A stretch of DNA of 64,000 bases from Myxococcus eversor (GCF_010894455.1 NZ_JAAIXY010000003.1:124001-188000), one strand, 5' to 3'. Shown: positions 8,657-19,700, numbered from the stretch's first letter. Program-made: numbers and translations. Notes: a model not told the origin generated them from the letters alone.

Positions 8657-9202
8657 CTACGCGCTCATGTGGTCGAAGAGCGTCTTGAAGCCGATGCCGA
8701 TGAGCACCAGGCCGCCGAGGATTTCGATGCTGGTGCCAAAGCGCTCTCCCAGCCGCTTGCCAGCCCAGGCGCCGAGGATGGACAGCACGAAGGTCATCAC
8801 GCCAATGACGCCGGTGGACAGCAGGATGCTCAGGTTCAGCGCGGGCAGCGTCACGCCCACGGCGAGCGCGTCGATGCTGGTGGCCACGCCGAGCGTCAGC
8901 AGCATGGGCAGCGGAATGCCCGTGGCGGCGCGCGTCTCCTCGTCATGGGAGAACGCCTCCCAAATCATGTGCCCACCCACCAGCGCGAGCAGCACGAAGG
9001 CAATCCAATGGTCCACCGCGGAGAAGTGCGTGAGGATGGCCTTGCCCCCGAGCGCACCGCCCAGGGACATGCCGAACTGGAACAGGCCAAAGGTCAACGC
9101 CAGCTTGAGGACATCCGGCGGACGGGCGCCGCGAATGGCCATGCCGCCAGAGACAGCGGTGGCATCCATCGCCACCCCGAGCGCGAGCAGGAACAGGGTC
9201 AT
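8657..9202 (-). CDS. mntP: Manganese efflux pump MntP
   Basis: A 181-residue inner-membrane protein with six predicted membrane segments arranged as two three-helix repeats. The first repeat carries GVAMDATAVSGG and the second GVATSIDALAVGV, each with the conserved membrane Asp of the MntP/YebN family that exports Mn(II). Length fits the family, which runs to about 180-190 residues. It begins 12 bp after rapZ on the same strand, so it is probably the last gene of the hprK-rapZ-mntP unit. No yybP-ykoY manganese riboswitch is visible ahead of it, so regulation would come from the operon promoter. Confidence 0.9.
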   Translation of the reverse strand: MTLFLLALGVAMDATAVSGGMAIRGARPPDVLKLALTFGLFQFGMSLGGALGGKAILTHFSAVDHWIAFVLLALVGGHMIWEAFSHDEETRAATGIPLPMLLTLGVATSIDALAVGVTLPALNLSILLSTGVIGVMTFVLSILGAWAGKRLGERFGTSIEILGGLVLIGIGFKTLFDHMSA

Positions 9203-9214
9203 GGGAGCCTCGGG

Positions 9215-10078
9215 CTACTCTTTCTCGATGTCGCGGTCCCAGAGCTGAACGCGGGTGTTCTCGTCGGTCAGCCGCCTGGTCAGCTCCGCTGCGATGGCCA
9301 CGGAGCGGTGCTTGCCACCCGTGCACCCCAGCGCCACCGTGAGGTACGCCTTCCCCTCCTTCTGGTAGCGAGGGAAGAGGAAGCGGCACAGGTCCACGAC
9401 CTTCTCGAGGAACTGCTGCGTCTCCTCGCGCTCCAACACGTACGCGGCCACCTTGGGCACCTTGCCCGTCAGCCCCTTCATCTCCGGGACGAAGTACGGG
9501 TTGGGCAGGAAGCGCACGTCCAGCACCAGGTCCGCCTGCGGCGGCACCCCGTACCGGTAGCCGAACGACATCACCGACAGGCTCGGCCCCGCGGCGGGCT
9601 CCGGACTGAAGCGCGCCTGCACCATCCGCTTCAAGTCGTGCACGTTCAGCACCGACGAGTCGATGACCTGGTCGGCGATTTCGCGCAAGTCACGCAGCTC
9701 CTGGCGCTCCGCCTTGATGCCATCCGCCACGGTGCCGTTGGGCGCCAGGGGATGGCGGCGGCGCGTCTCGCTGAAGCGACGGATGAGGCTGTCGTCGCTG
9801 GAGTCGAGGAAGAGCACCTCCACGTGGTGCCCGGCGCGGCGGACCTCGTCGAGCACGCGGGGGGCGTCCTTGAGGAACACGCCCTCGCGCACGTCCATCA
9901 CCAGCGCCATGCGCTCGATGTTGCCCCCACCGGCGAGCTCCGTGAGCTTGGGCAGCAGCAGCACCGGCAGGTTGTCGATGCAGAAGAACCCCGCATCCTC
10001 CAACGCGCGGATGGCGGTGGACTTGCCGGAGCCGGACATGCCGGTGATGACGACCAACTGTTTCGCGGGCGCGGTCAC
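9215..10078 (-). CDS. rapZ: RapZ-type RNase adapter / nucleotide-binding protein
   Basis: A 287-residue protein of the RapZ (YvcJ/YhbJ) family. The N-terminal P-loop GMSGSGKS is at residues 13-20, followed by the typical [14 protein letters not shown]. The C-terminal ligand-binding domain includes FLPNPYF and the characteristic [10 protein letters not shown]. In enterobacteria RapZ delivers a small RNA to RNase E and senses glucosamine-6-phosphate; in Gram-positives the homologue binds nucleotides and peptidoglycan precursors. Here it starts with GTG overlapping the hprK stop by four bases, so the two are translationally coupled. The hprK-rapZ pairing is common in proteobacteria with regulatory phosphotransferase systems, but no ptsH, ptsI or EIIA gene follows. 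Confidence 0.92.
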   Translation of the reverse strand: MTAPAKQLVVITGMSGSGKSTAIRALEDAGFFCIDNLPVLLLPKLTELAGGGNIERMALVMDVREGVFLKDAPRVLDEVRRAGHHVEVLFLDSSDDSLIRRFSETRRRHPLAPNGTVADGIKAERQELRDLREIADQVIDSSVLNVHDLKRMVQARFSPEPAAGPSLSVMSFGYRYGVPPQADLVLDVRFLPNPYFVPEMKGLTGKVPKVAAYVLEREETQQFLEKVVDLCRFLFPRYQKEGKAYLTVALGCTGGKHRSVAIAAELTRRLTDENTRVQLWDRDIEKE

Positions 10079-11040
10079 TCGACCTCTTCTCCCAGGGTGC
10101 GGCGCATCGCCCCTTCGGCGATGGCTCGGTTGAGCCGCTCGGCGAATTCCCTCGCCGAGTGGTGGCCCTGAAGCTTCAACAACTGGTTGCGGGCGGCCAC
10201 CTCGATGATGGTCGCCATGTTACGGCCTGGACGCACGGGTACCACCGACAGCGGGATGTCCACACCCACAATCTGCAGATGCTTGTCCTCCACGCCCAGC
10301 CGGTCGTACTCCTGATGGGGGTCCCATTCCTGCAGCTCGATGACGAGCTCGATTTTCTTCTGCTCGCGCACCGCCGCCACGCCGAACAGGTCCTTGATGT
10401 TGATGATGCCCAGGCCCCGAATCTCCATGTGGTGCTTGATGACCGGGTTGCCCGCGCCGTAGACGGCCCCCTTGCGCCGGGTGACGTCGACGATGTCGTC
10501 CGCCACCAGCCGGTGGGCCCGCATCACCAGGTCCAGGGCAATCTCGCTCTTGCCGATGCCGCTCTTGCCCAGCAGCAGGATGCCCACGCCGAAGACGTCC
10601 ATCAGCACGCCGTGCAGGCTGCTGGACTCGGTGAGCGCCTCTTCCAGGAAGGACTGCACCCGGGTGATGAACTCGCTGGAGAGCAGCGGCGTCTTCATCA
10701 GCGCCAGCCCGCCGGCCTCGCACGCCGTCACCAGGACGGGCGGAATCTCCAGCTCCTTCGTCACCACGACGCACGCCAGGTCCTCTTCCTCGAAGAGCTT
10801 GGAGAGCGCCTCGCGCTGCCGGGGCTCCGGCAGGGTGGCCAGGTAGGAAATCTCGGTGTTGCCGAACACCTGGACCCGGTGGGGGTGGAGGTGCTCGGTG
10901 AAGCCCGCCAGCGCCAGCCCCGGCTTCTGGATGCGCGACGAGTCCACCGTCCGCGTCAGCCCGCTCGCGCCCGCGATGAGCGTGAGGCGCAAGTCGTAGT
11001 CGTGGTCCTCGATGAGCTGGGAGATGCGGATGGATTTCAT
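10075..11040 (-). CDS. hprK: HPr kinase/phosphorylase
   Basis: A 321-residue bifunctional enzyme that phosphorylates and dephosphorylates a serine of HPr. The P-loop GKSGIGKSE is near residues 158-166, and the C-terminal signature [13 protein letters not shown] is intact. The start [16 protein letters not shown] is where family homology begins; an in-frame GTG at 11091 would add 17 residues without family support. It is the first gene of hprK-rapZ-mntP and divergent from the HIT gene. Its substrate HPr is not encoded in the window. Confidence 0.93.
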   Translation of the reverse strand: MKSIRISQLIEDHDYDLRLTLIAGASGLTRTVDSSRIQKPGLALAGFTEHLHPHRVQVFGNTEISYLATLPEPRQREALSKLFEEEDLACVVVTKELEIPPVLVTACEAGGLALMKTPLLSSEFITRVQSFLEEALTESSSLHGVLMDVFGVGILLLGKSGIGKSEIALDLVMRAHRLVADDIVDVTRRKGAVYGAGNPVIKHHMEIRGLGIINIKDLFGVAAVREQKKIELVIELQEWDPHQEYDRLGVEDKHLQIVGVDIPLSVVPVRPGRNMATIIEVAARNQLLKLQGHHSAREFAERLNRAIAEGAMRRTLGEEVE

Positions 11041-11232
11041 CGTCGGGGCCTGGAATATCACCGGTGGGACCTTTTGAGGCGAAGTGCCCACCTGGCATGT
11101 CGTCCCCCACCTCTACCGCCGATTGCCCACCCGAGCGAAGCCCTGGCCGCCCTCCTGGGGAATCGCTTGGGACCTCAACAATGAGCGCCGAGGCCATTTC
11201 CCCGCGCCTCGCGCGTTGCTAAGCCCCGACCC

Positions 11233-11577
11233 ATGTCCGACTGCCTCTTCTGCAAGATTCGAGACGGCCTCATTCCAGCCAAGGTCGTCTACAAGGACGA
11301 CTCCTGCCTGGCCTTCGAGGACATCAATCCCCAGGCGCCCACGCACGTCCTGTTCATCCCCCGCAAGCACATCGCCACGGTGAACGACATCTCCACCGAG
11401 GACGAGGCGGCGGTGGGCCACCTCTTCGTGGCCGCGGCGAAGCTGGCCAAGGAGCGGAGCCACGACAGCAACGGGTACCGGGTGGTGATGAACACCCACC
11501 GCGACGCCGGGCAGACGGTGTTCCACATCCATCTGCACCTGCTGGCCGGTCGGCCGCTCCTCTGGCCGCCAGGCTGA
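11233..11577 (+). CDS. HIT-family (HINT-like) nucleotide hydrolase
   Basis: A 114-residue protein that spans the HINT-type histidine-triad fold. It starts MSDCLFCKIRDGLIPAKVV and ends with the catalytic triad in QTVFHIHLHLLAGR (H-x-H-x-H). Family members hydrolyse AMP-linked substrates such as adenosine phosphoramidate and are cytosolic dimers. Length and start match the family closely. It is transcribed away from hprK with a 192 bp shared upstream region; no terminator is obvious before the next gene 110 bp downstream. Confidence 0.93.
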   Translation: MSDCLFCKIRDGLIPAKVVYKDDSCLAFEDINPQAPTHVLFIPRKHIATVNDISTEDEAAVGHLFVAAAKLAKERSHDSNGYRVVMNTHRDAGQTVFHIHLHLLAGRPLLWPPG

Positions 11578-11687
11578 GCGGGCGTCTCGCGCCGCGCCCC
11601 GGGCTGCCGGAGCGCTCTGGCCGGGAGTGGACGCGAGCCGGGTGAGCGGGTGCTAGCGTTCCCTGACAGCGCAGGGGTGCGCCGCGC

Positions 11688-12458
11688 ATGCCCTTCACCA
11701 CGGAATCCTCTCCCAGCAACCGCCGCGCCTATACGGTGCTCTCGCTCCTGCTCGCGGCGGTCGCCGGCGCGGTGAATGCGACGGGCTTCGTGGCGCTCGG
11801 CATGCACACCTCTCACATGTCCGGGAACATGGCGGCGCTGGGCGAGTCGCTTGCCACCGGCGAAGCGCGTCTCGCGGTGCTCGCCGCGCAGTTGCTCCTG
11901 TCCTTCGTGCTGGGCGCGGTGTGCGCGGCGGCCTTGCTGGATGCGTCCCGTCACCGCTCGCGAGGCCGGCACGTCGCCGCGCTGATGGTGGAGGTGGTGA
12001 CGCTGGCCGGCATCGGCACGGCGCTCACGTCCTCGCCGGGGACGCGCGCGCCCGTGCTGATGTGGGGCCTGTCCTTCGCCATGGGGCTGCAGAACGCGCT
12101 CGTCACCCGGGTGTCCGGCGCGGTGGTGCGCACGACACACGTCACCGGAATCCTCACGGACATCGGCATCCAGTTGGTGCGGATGTTCGCCTGGGTACGA
12201 GACGGGGCTCGCGGCCAGGGCGTCGCCGGCGTGTGGCGCGGGCTGCGCGCCCTGCCCTCGGCCATCGAGTTCGAGCGCACGCGCCTGCACCTGGGACTGG
12301 GCGCCGCGTTCCTCCTGGGGTGCATCAGCGGGCCGCTGCTCTATGTCCGCCACGGGGCCGCGGCGCTGGGGTTGCCGTGCGCGGTGCTGCTCCTGCTCAT
12401 CGGCCTGGACCTGAGCCCGGCGGCGCGACGCCAGCCGGACTCGGCCTCGCGCGCCTGA
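11688..12458 (+). CDS. DUF1275 (YoaK-like) membrane protein
   Basis: A 256-residue integral membrane protein with about six hydrophobic segments. The N-terminal AGAVNATGFVALG and HMSGNMAALGE, and later GLQNALVTRVSG, are DUF1275/YoaK hallmarks. The family is widespread, with no established substrate; small-molecule transport is a common guess. It converges on the spermidine-synthase-like gene with one base between the stop codons, so no terminator fits between them. Confidence 0.85.
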   Translation: MPFTTESSPSNRRAYTVLSLLLAAVAGAVNATGFVALGMHTSHMSGNMAALGESLATGEARLAVLAAQLLLSFVLGAVCAAALLDASRHRSRGRHVAALMVEVVTLAGIGTALTSSPGTRAPVLMWGLSFAMGLQNALVTRVSGAVVRTTHVTGILTDIGIQLVRMFAWVRDGARGQGVAGVWRGLRALPSAIEFERTRLHLGLGAAFLLGCISGPLLYVRHGAAALGLPCAVLLLLIGLDLSPAARRQPDSASRA

Positions 12459-12459
12459 G

Positions 12460-14991
12460 TCACCGCCCGGCGGGCCGGGCCAGGGGCACCTTCGGCGGGC
12501 CCGAGGACGCCTCCACATCCACGACATTCACATCGGGTTCGATGTCCCGCAGCACCCGCAGCACGCTGCTGCGGTCATCCGTCCAGGCGAAGTCCTGCTC
12601 TTCACGCAACCCCAGGCGCCGCACGCGCGCCGTGGCGCGGGTGAACGTCGGGCCCCAGGAGAACTCACGGTCCGGACTGAGCAGCATCCAGTTGCTGCGC
12701 AGCGCGTCCCCTTGCGTGTCGTGGAAGACGAAGGCCGCGTGCATGCCCAGACGGCGCGCGTGCGACAGCGTCACCGGCACCAGGTCCAGGTGCACGTTGC
12801 TGATGTGCAACGCCAGCACGCCGTGCGGGGCCAGGTGCCGCTTGTACAGGGCCACGGCCTCCTCGGTGAGCAGGTGCACGGGGACGGAGTCCGAGGAGAA
12901 GACATCCAACGCCAGCACGTCGAACCCGCCGGGCTCGCCCCGCTCCAGCTCGCGCTCCAGGGAGATGCGCGCGTCCCCCTCCACCACCTCAATCGTCGCG
13001 GGCGAGTCGCTCAGGTAGCTGAAGAAGCCGCCCTCGCCTCGCGCCAGGGAGATGACCGCCGGGTTGATTTCATAGAAGCGCCCCAGGTCGCTCTTCTCCA
13101 GCAGCGCCGCGCTCGTCCCCACGCCCAACCCCAGCACGCCCATGCGCAGGCCCGGAGGCAGGCCCACCGCCGCGCGCAGCCGACGCTGCTCCGCGATGGC
13201 GAGCCCCAGCCCGGCCTCTCGCGTGTAGTACGTCGTGGGCCGCGAGCGGTACTCCGGCTTGACGTACTGCATGCCGTGGGTGATGGCGCCGTGGCGCTGA
13301 CTGTAGAAGTGCTTCTCGGGGTCCCCCTCGCCCTGCTCCGTCACCCGCACCACGCCGAAGAAGTTCCGCTCGCTGAACAGCGCCTTGTCCAGCTCCCGGT
13401 TCACCGAGAGGAACAGGTTCACCGTCACCATGACGAGCATCGCGCCGCGCAGCACCCGTCGGCCCCGCTGACTCCACGTCTCGGCCGCCGGCCCGCGCAC
13501 CATGCCCGCGAGCGCCACCGCGCAGCAGCCTCCCAGGGACAGCGGGTACTCCCAGTACGCGCGGAAGAAGACGGTGGCCACGCCGCTGACGAACAGCGCG
13601 CCCAGCACGCCACCAGCGGACACCCACAGGTAGAAGGCACTCAGGTGACTCGGCGCCGGACGCAGCCGGTACAGCTCGCCGTGACACACCATGCAGCCGG
13701 CGAAGAGCGACAAGGCGTAGGCGAGGAGCTGGAGGGGGAGCGGAAAGTGGGCCCCCGCCGCGTGCGCGTGCGCCACCGCCGCTCCCGAGCCGATGAGCAG
13801 CACCCCGTAGATGGTGCGCGAATAGAAGGACTCGCGCGAGAAGGCGATGATGAAGGTGAGCAGGTAGACGGCCAGCGGCAGCACCCAAAGGAAGGGGCCC
13901 GCGGCCACGTCCTGCGAGAGCTGGTTCGTCGTCGCGAGCAGCAGCACCGACGCGCACGTGGCCAGCCCGAGCCACGCCAGCGTGCGCGCCACTCCAGGCC
14001 GGGCCTCGGAGTCGATGGGGGCGGGCGCGCCTCGCGCTTCTCGCCGCATCGCCTCGAAGGCCGCTTCACGCACCGCATCCGGGTCCGTCCTTGCCGATGA
14101 CGCGGGCTCCAGTGACGTCGGGGAGGAGGCCACGGCGAGCCCGTTCTCCGTGCTCGCACGGGCGCTGGCCTCGGCCCTCCGCGAAGCGCCCTCACCCTCC
14201 TGCGCGGCGGCACCGTGCGGGCCCGAGACACCGCCCGTCGCCACCGCGGGCCAGGCACCGATTGCGCCCGTCCCCAGCACCTCGGCGCTCACCGGCAGCT
14301 CGCCCGTGACACCCACGCCCGACGACGCGCTCACGACGTTGACGCCAGCTCCCTCCGCCCCTGTCGAGCCCGCCGTCCCCCGCTCGTGTCGCAGCACGTC
14401 CACCGCGCACACCGCGCAGGCCACCGCGAAGAGGACGAAGCCCACGCCCCAGCCCCACGCCTGAGAGGCCCGCCCCACCCACGGCTCCACCAGGAAGGGG
14501 TAGCCCAGGAGCGCCAGCAGCGAGCCCACGTTGGACAGGGCATACAGCGCATACGGTGAGCGGCCGGGCCTGGCTCGGGCGAACCAGGACTGCAAGAGCG
14601 GCCCCGTCGTGCTCAGCACGAAGAACGGCAGGCCGATGGTGGCCGTCAGCATCGCCAGGAGCCGGGGCACCGCCAGCTCCGTGCCCACTGGACGCCACTC
14701 CGGCCCTGGCGCCACCGGCGAACCCACCCACAGCGCCCTCGCCCCCAGCACCGCCACCGCCACCGCCACCACCCCCAGATGCACCTTCGCCTGCGTCCTC
14801 GGCGTCAGTCGCGACGCGAGCCCGTGCGCATACGCATACCCGCCCAGCAGCGCCGCCTGGAAGAACAGCATGCACGCGGTCCAGACGCCGGGCGTGCCGC
14901 CATACCAGGGCAACGCATACCGCCCCGCGAGGGGCTGAACTCCGAACAACAGGAAGGCACTGGTGAAGATGGCGACGGCGTAACGGAGCAT
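12460..14991 (-). CDS. Membrane-fused spermidine-synthase-like protein
   Basis: An 843-residue protein. The N-terminal half is a multi-pass membrane domain starting MLRYAVAIFTSAFLLFGVQP, as in fused MFS/spermidine synthase proteins. The C-terminal 250 residues form an S-adenosylmethionine-type domain with GVLGLGVGTSAALL, VVEGDARI and VLALDVFSSDSVPVHLL. Between membrane segments, about residues 200-310, lies a Gly/Ala/Ser-rich insertion that looks disordered. True aminopropyltransferase activity is uncertain because the domain departs from classical SpeE. The ATG at 14991 was preferred over an in-frame start at 15069, which lies inside cstA and would add 26 unrelated residues. It starts 19 bp after the cstA stop, so it is probably cotranscribed. 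Confidence 0.82.
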   Translation of the reverse strand: MLRYAVAIFTSAFLLFGVQPLAGRYALPWYGGTPGVWTACMLFFQAALLGGYAYAHGLASRLTPRTQAKVHLGVVAVAVAVLGARALWVGSPVAPGPEWRPVGTELAVPRLLAMLTATIGLPFFVLSTTGPLLQSWFARARPGRSPYALYALSNVGSLLALLGYPFLVEPWVGRASQAWGWGVGFVLFAVACAVCAVDVLRHERGTAGSTGAEGAGVNVVSASSGVGVTGELPVSAEVLGTGAIGAWPAVATGGVSGPHGAAAQEGEGASRRAEASARASTENGLAVASSPTSLEPASSARTDPDAVREAAFEAMRREARGAPAPIDSEARPGVARTLAWLGLATCASVLLLATTNQLSQDVAAGPFLWVLPLAVYLLTFIIAFSRESFYSRTIYGVLLIGSGAAVAHAHAAGAHFPLPLQLLAYALSLFAGCMVCHGELYRLRPAPSHLSAFYLWVSAGGVLGALFVSGVATVFFRAYWEYPLSLGGCCAVALAGMVRGPAAETWSQRGRRVLRGAMLVMVTVNLFLSVNRELDKALFSERNFFGVVRVTEQGEGDPEKHFYSQRHGAITHGMQYVKPEYRSRPTTYYTREAGLGLAIAEQRRLRAAVGLPPGLRMGVLGLGVGTSAALLEKSDLGRFYEINPAVISLARGEGGFFSYLSDSPATIEVVEGDARISLERELERGEPGGFDVLALDVFSSDSVPVHLLTEEAVALYKRHLAPHGVLALHISNVHLDLVPVTLSHARRLGMHAAFVFHDTQGDALRSNWMLLSPDREFSWGPTFTRATARVRRLGLREEQDFAWTDDRSSVLRVLRDIEPDVNVVDVEASSGPPKVPLARPAGR

Positions 14992-15010
14992 GCAGAACCT
15001 TGAGGCGGAA

Positions 15011-16702
15011 TCAGACAGCGGGCGCGGGGGCCGCGGGTGAACGCCGGGAGCGCAGCGCACGCGCCCCAATCGTGAAGAGAGACAATGCCAACGCCAGCAA
15101 CACCACCGCCACCACCCCGTTCACCCGGGAGGCGGCGGAGCTCGTCGGTAGCAGCGCCTCGCGCACCAGGAGGACGAGGCTGGTGAGCGTCACGGCCCCC
15201 ACGAACAGCATGGGCACCAGCGCATAGACATACGGCCGGTTCGTGCTCTTGAGCCACACACAGACACCCAGGAGCGACAGCGAGGCGAGCAGCTGATTCG
15301 ACGTGCCGAACAACGTCCAGAACGAGCGCCATGCCCCCGTGCCCGCCAGCAGCACGAAGGCCAGCGGCACCCCGCACGTCACGGCCGTGGCCACCATCGC
15401 CGACACCCGCCCCTTCTTGCCCGTCAGCTCCTGGAGGATGTAGCGCCCCAGCCGCGTGGACACGTCCAGCGTGTCGAACACGAAGGTGGAGAAGGCCATG
15501 GCGCCGAACGTCGTGGCGAAGACGAGGTGCTCCTTGCCCAGCACCGTGACGAGGAAGCGTCCCAGGCCCGCGCCGTACACCGCGCCCGGTGCCTTGCCCG
15601 TCAGCTCGCCCTTGGTGGCAATCATCACCGTCGCCAGCGCGATGACCGCCACGAAGCCCTCCAGCAACATCGCTCCGTAGCCCACCGGCTTGCAGTGCGG
15701 CTCCTTGTCTATCTGCTTCGACGTGGTGCCCGAGCACACCAGCCCGTGGAAGCCCGAGCACGCCCCGCAGGCGATGGTGACGAAGAGGAAGGGGAACAGC
15801 GCGCCTCCCGGCCCCGGCACGTCGAAGCCCGCGAAGGCCGGCTGCTCAATCGACAGCTCCCCGGTCAGCCCGCCGTAGAAGATGCCCACCACGCCCACCG
15901 CCAGCGCCGCGTAGAGCACGAAGCCGCCCAGGTAACCGCGCGGCTGCAAGAGCACCCACACCGGCGTGAGCGACGCGACGAAGCAGTACGCGAGGATGAG
16001 CGCCGCCCAGCCGCGCGCATCCATCACCAACAGCGTGGACATTCGCGTGCCCAGGAACACCACGCCCAGCGTCGCCGGCACGAAGATGAGCGTCTGCAGC
16101 CACAAGGGCGGCTTCAGGTAGCGGTCCACCCATCCCATCACCATCGCCAGCCCCAGGTAGGCAATGGACGCGAAGGCCACCGCGCCTCCCAGGTTGAAGC
16201 GGAAGGTGAGGCCCTCCAGCTCCGCGTCACCGCTGACGAACGTCGCGGCCGTCGCATCCGTGAAGGCGACGATGACGTAGACGAGCGCCACCCAGATGAA
16301 GGCCAGCATCGCCAGCCCCGCCGTGGGTCCCAGGTGGCTGCGCACCACTTCCGCGATGGAGACGGCGCCGTGCCGCACGCTGGCCACCAGCGTGGCGAAG
16401 TCGTGCATCGCGCCGATGAACACCGAGCCCACCGCAATCCACAACAGCGCCGGCAGCCAGCCGAACTGCTGCGCCGCGAGGATGGGACCGGCGATGGGGC
16501 CCGCCGCGGCAATCGCGCTGAAGTGCTGGCCCAGCAGATAGAAGGGCTTCGTCGGCACGAAGTCCACGCCGTCGTTCTTCGTGTGCGCGGGCGTGGCGGT
16601 CTCGCCGTCCAGACGGAACTGCCGGGCGATGAAGCCGCCGTAGAAACGATAGCCGAGGGCCAGCACCACCAGGAACACGCCGGCAATCAGGGGGAGGCTC
16701 AT
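15011..16702 (-). CDS. cstA: CstA-family carbon starvation / pyruvate transporter
   Basis: A 563-residue polytopic membrane protein covering the CstA domain. It starts MSLPLIAGVFLVVLALGYRFYGG and has the family landmarks KPFYLLGQHFSAIAAAGPI, then GSVFIGAMHDFATLVAS and later TIACGACSGFHGLVCSGTTSKQ. CstA proteins take up pyruvate or peptides during carbon limitation. The length is shorter than Escherichia coli CstA (about 700) but normal for the short group. It is followed closely by the fused spermidine-synthase-like gene. No regulator of the BtsSR type is adjacent. Confidence 0.92.
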   Translation of the reverse strand: MSLPLIAGVFLVVLALGYRFYGGFIARQFRLDGETATPAHTKNDGVDFVPTKPFYLLGQHFSAIAAAGPIAGPILAAQQFGWLPALLWIAVGSVFIGAMHDFATLVASVRHGAVSIAEVVRSHLGPTAGLAMLAFIWVALVYVIVAFTDATAATFVSGDAELEGLTFRFNLGGAVAFASIAYLGLAMVMGWVDRYLKPPLWLQTLIFVPATLGVVFLGTRMSTLLVMDARGWAALILAYCFVASLTPVWVLLQPRGYLGGFVLYAALAVGVVGIFYGGLTGELSIEQPAFAGFDVPGPGGALFPFLFVTIACGACSGFHGLVCSGTTSKQIDKEPHCKPVGYGAMLLEGFVAVIALATVMIATKGELTGKAPGAVYGAGLGRFLVTVLGKEHLVFATTFGAMAFSTFVFDTLDVSTRLGRYILQELTGKKGRVSAMVATAVTCGVPLAFVLLAGTGAWRSFWTLFGTSNQLLASLSLLGVCVWLKSTNRPYVYALVPMLFVGAVTLTSLVLLVREALLPTSSAASRVNGVVAVVLLALALSLFTIGARALRSRRSPAAPAPAV

Positions 16703-16777
16703 CCCTGAAGGCTTTCTTGCTCGGGACTTCCGGTCAACTCCATGACTTCTGGATGCCTCGGGAACAAGGCGGCGGAC

Positions 16778-19700
16778 TCACTGCGTCAACCGGTCCAGTT
16801 GCCGCTGCGCCTCCCTCTTCAGCCGCTTCACCTTTTCAATGAGCTTCGGGTCGGGCTCCCCTTCGGAAGCCGCCACGAACTCGCGCGTGTCGTCCCGCTG
16901 CGAGCACAGGAGGCCCAGGTTGTCGCAGGAGCTGATGTCCTCCAGCTTCTTGAACACATTGAGCGTCTCCTTCCACTCCCTCTTCAGCTCGGCCTGGGCC
17001 TTGCTCGTAGGGGCCGTGACGATTCGCACGCGAGAGGCCGGGGTGCGCTTCGGAGAGGCCGACTTCGGAGGGGCGGGCTTCGTGGCGCTGTTGTTGTTCG
17101 ACAGCGGGGCCAGGAGCGAGTCCTCGCCCTGATTGTCCTCGGCCTGCGCCGTCAGAGGCGGCACCGGGGCGCTCTCGGGTGTGGGCGAGGGGCTGTCCCC
17201 TGCGGCCTCCACGCCCGGCGCGGCCGATGAAGGCACGTCTGGCGCGGGCTCCGCGCGAGCCATGGCGGTGTCGGAAGGCGGGGGCGGAGTCCGCTCGATG
17301 GGCTTCGCGGCCGGAGGGCCCTCGTTGACCTGGGCGAGCCCAAACTGCTGTGCCAGGAGCTTGAGTAGTTCGGGCTTCAGGACGAGCGCGGCGGCGCCCG
17401 CCAGCAACGCGCCCAGGCCGCCCAGCACCACCACCCACATCACCACGGACCTGCCCTTGGAGCGCCGGGGCATGGAGGTCCTGCGGGTGTCCTCTCCGGC
17501 GCGGCGCGCGGTGGCCTGCGCGTTGGGCCGGACGGGTACCGCCGTGCGGCGCGTCTCGTCGTGAGAGGGCATGGACACGCGAACATCCGCGTCCTCCTCC
17601 TCGTCCTCGGCGGGCTCGGGTGCGGGCGCCGGGGCTGGCGCGGGACGGATGACGGAGGCGGACCCGGTGCGCCGGCCGCCCTGCACGGGCCGCATGCCGG
17701 GAGAGGACGCCCGAACACGGCTCGAGCCCGTCTTCGGACGCGCGCCCCCCTGCCGCTCCTCGTGCTCCCGCGCGGCGCCCTCCGCATCGCGAAGGAAGCC
17801 CTCGTCGAGCACCACGCGAGGCTGGGTGTCCTCATGGGCGACGGCCGCGGGACGCATGTCCGCCACGCGCGGCCCCCGAGGGTCCGTGTCCGAGTCGCGA
17901 GGCCCGCGAGGCTGCGTGTCGTCGGAGCGCTCCGCGCGCGGCGGCCGGGACGCGCGCGGGTTGGTGTCCATCTCCTCCACCCGCGCCGCCTGCTCGTCGT
18001 GGCCCATCTGCTCGGGCGTGAGCACCGGCATCTCGGCCCCATCCGACTCGAAGCCCGCCAAGGCCTCGGCATCGGAGTCGGCCCCACTCGCTTCAGCGCC
18101 TCGGGACGAAGGCGCGCCGCCCGGGGCCGGGCGCGCGGGCGTGCCCGGCGTCGCGGGCAGGGAGACGGCCGGCATCATCATCACCCCCGAGCGCGTCGGA
18201 GCGCCCGGTGGCGGAGAGGAGAACGGGCCGCTCGCCGCGGAGACCGCGGGCATCACCATCGCCCCCGAGCGCGCCGGAGCCCCGGGAGGCAGCGACCCCG
18301 AAGGAGCGCTCAGCGCCTGACGCTGCGGCATCGTCGCGGGCGGCACCGGCGCGGCGGGCGGCGGCAGGGGCGCTGGAGGCGGAGGCCCACCGGGACGGGG
18401 ACCCGAGGCGGGCGCCGGAGACCGGGACGTCGCGCCGGGCCGCAGCAACTCGCCCCCAGCTCCACGCAGCGGCTCCGCGCGGGGCTCCGTCGGCTCCACC
18501 GGCCAGGGGGACGGCCCGGCGTCGGCGGGGCCGACCACGGAGCCCATGGGCACCAGCTCCAGCTCCGTGGGCCGCATGTCCGGCCGCGAAGGCGGCGGCG
18601 CGGGCGGCGTCCAGGGGGCGGGCGGAATGGCCTCTGGCGGCATCGTGGCCAGCGGCACCTCGCGCGTCTGCGAGGGAGGGCGAATCACCGCGGGGACCGC
18701 GGGCGACGGCGCGGGAGGAGGGCGGTTGAAGGCCTCCGGCTCCACCTCCACCGAGGGCGACGTGTCCGGATTCAGCCGGCTTGCCCGGGCGCGGGCTTCT
18801 TCCTCCAGGGCCTCCAGCGGGAAGGCGGGCCGCGTGGACTCGTCCATGGGGATGCCCGGACGCGTCTCACCGTCGTTCACCGGCCCCCCGGCCTCACGGC
18901 TGCGCGGCGTGGGGTGGAAGGAGAGCGCCTCCACCGGGCCATCCAGCCGGATGGTCTTCGCGGGCAGAATCGCCCCCGCCGGCAGCGTCGCGCGGGGCGC
19001 GGGGCCCCCGTCATCCTGCTCCGAGGCGCCCGAGCGAGGCTCCGGGGCACCGCCACCGCGCGGCACCTCCTTGAGGCTGGCCAGGAGGCGCCGCTCGGAC
19101 TGGAAGTCCGCGGTGAACAGCTCGCGCATGAAGCGGCTGACGCTCTCCGGGCCCGCGTTCGCGTCAATCTCCATCAGGCACGTCTGCAGCCGGCCGCGGA
19201 ACTCCTCCGCCGTCTGGAAGCGCTGCGCGGGGTCCACCTCCAACGCCTTGGCCACCAGCGCCGTCACCGAGCGCGGCGTGAGCGGCTCCACCTCGTCCAG
19301 CGGCGGCACCTTGGGGTTGGCGACGACGGACATCAGCTCGCCGGGGTGGATGCCGTCGAAGGGATTCTTCCCGGCGATGAGCTCGTAGAGCGTGAGGCCC
19401 ACCGCGTACAAGTCACTGCGGCGGTCCACCGGCTGGTGCCGCGCCTGCTCCGGGGACATGTAGAGGAACTTGCCCAGGATGATGCTGGGGTTCGTCTTCG
19501 CCGCCGACAGCCGGCTCTTGGCCAGCCCGAAGTCGACGACCTTCACCTCCCCTTCGTAGGAGATGAGGATGTTCTGCGGAGAGATGTCCCGATGGACCAG
19601 CTTCAGGTCCTCGCCGTCGTCATCCTTCTTGCGGTGCGCATAGGCGAGCGCGTCCAGCACCCGGCCCATGACATAGAGGATGAAGGTGAGCGGCAGCGGC

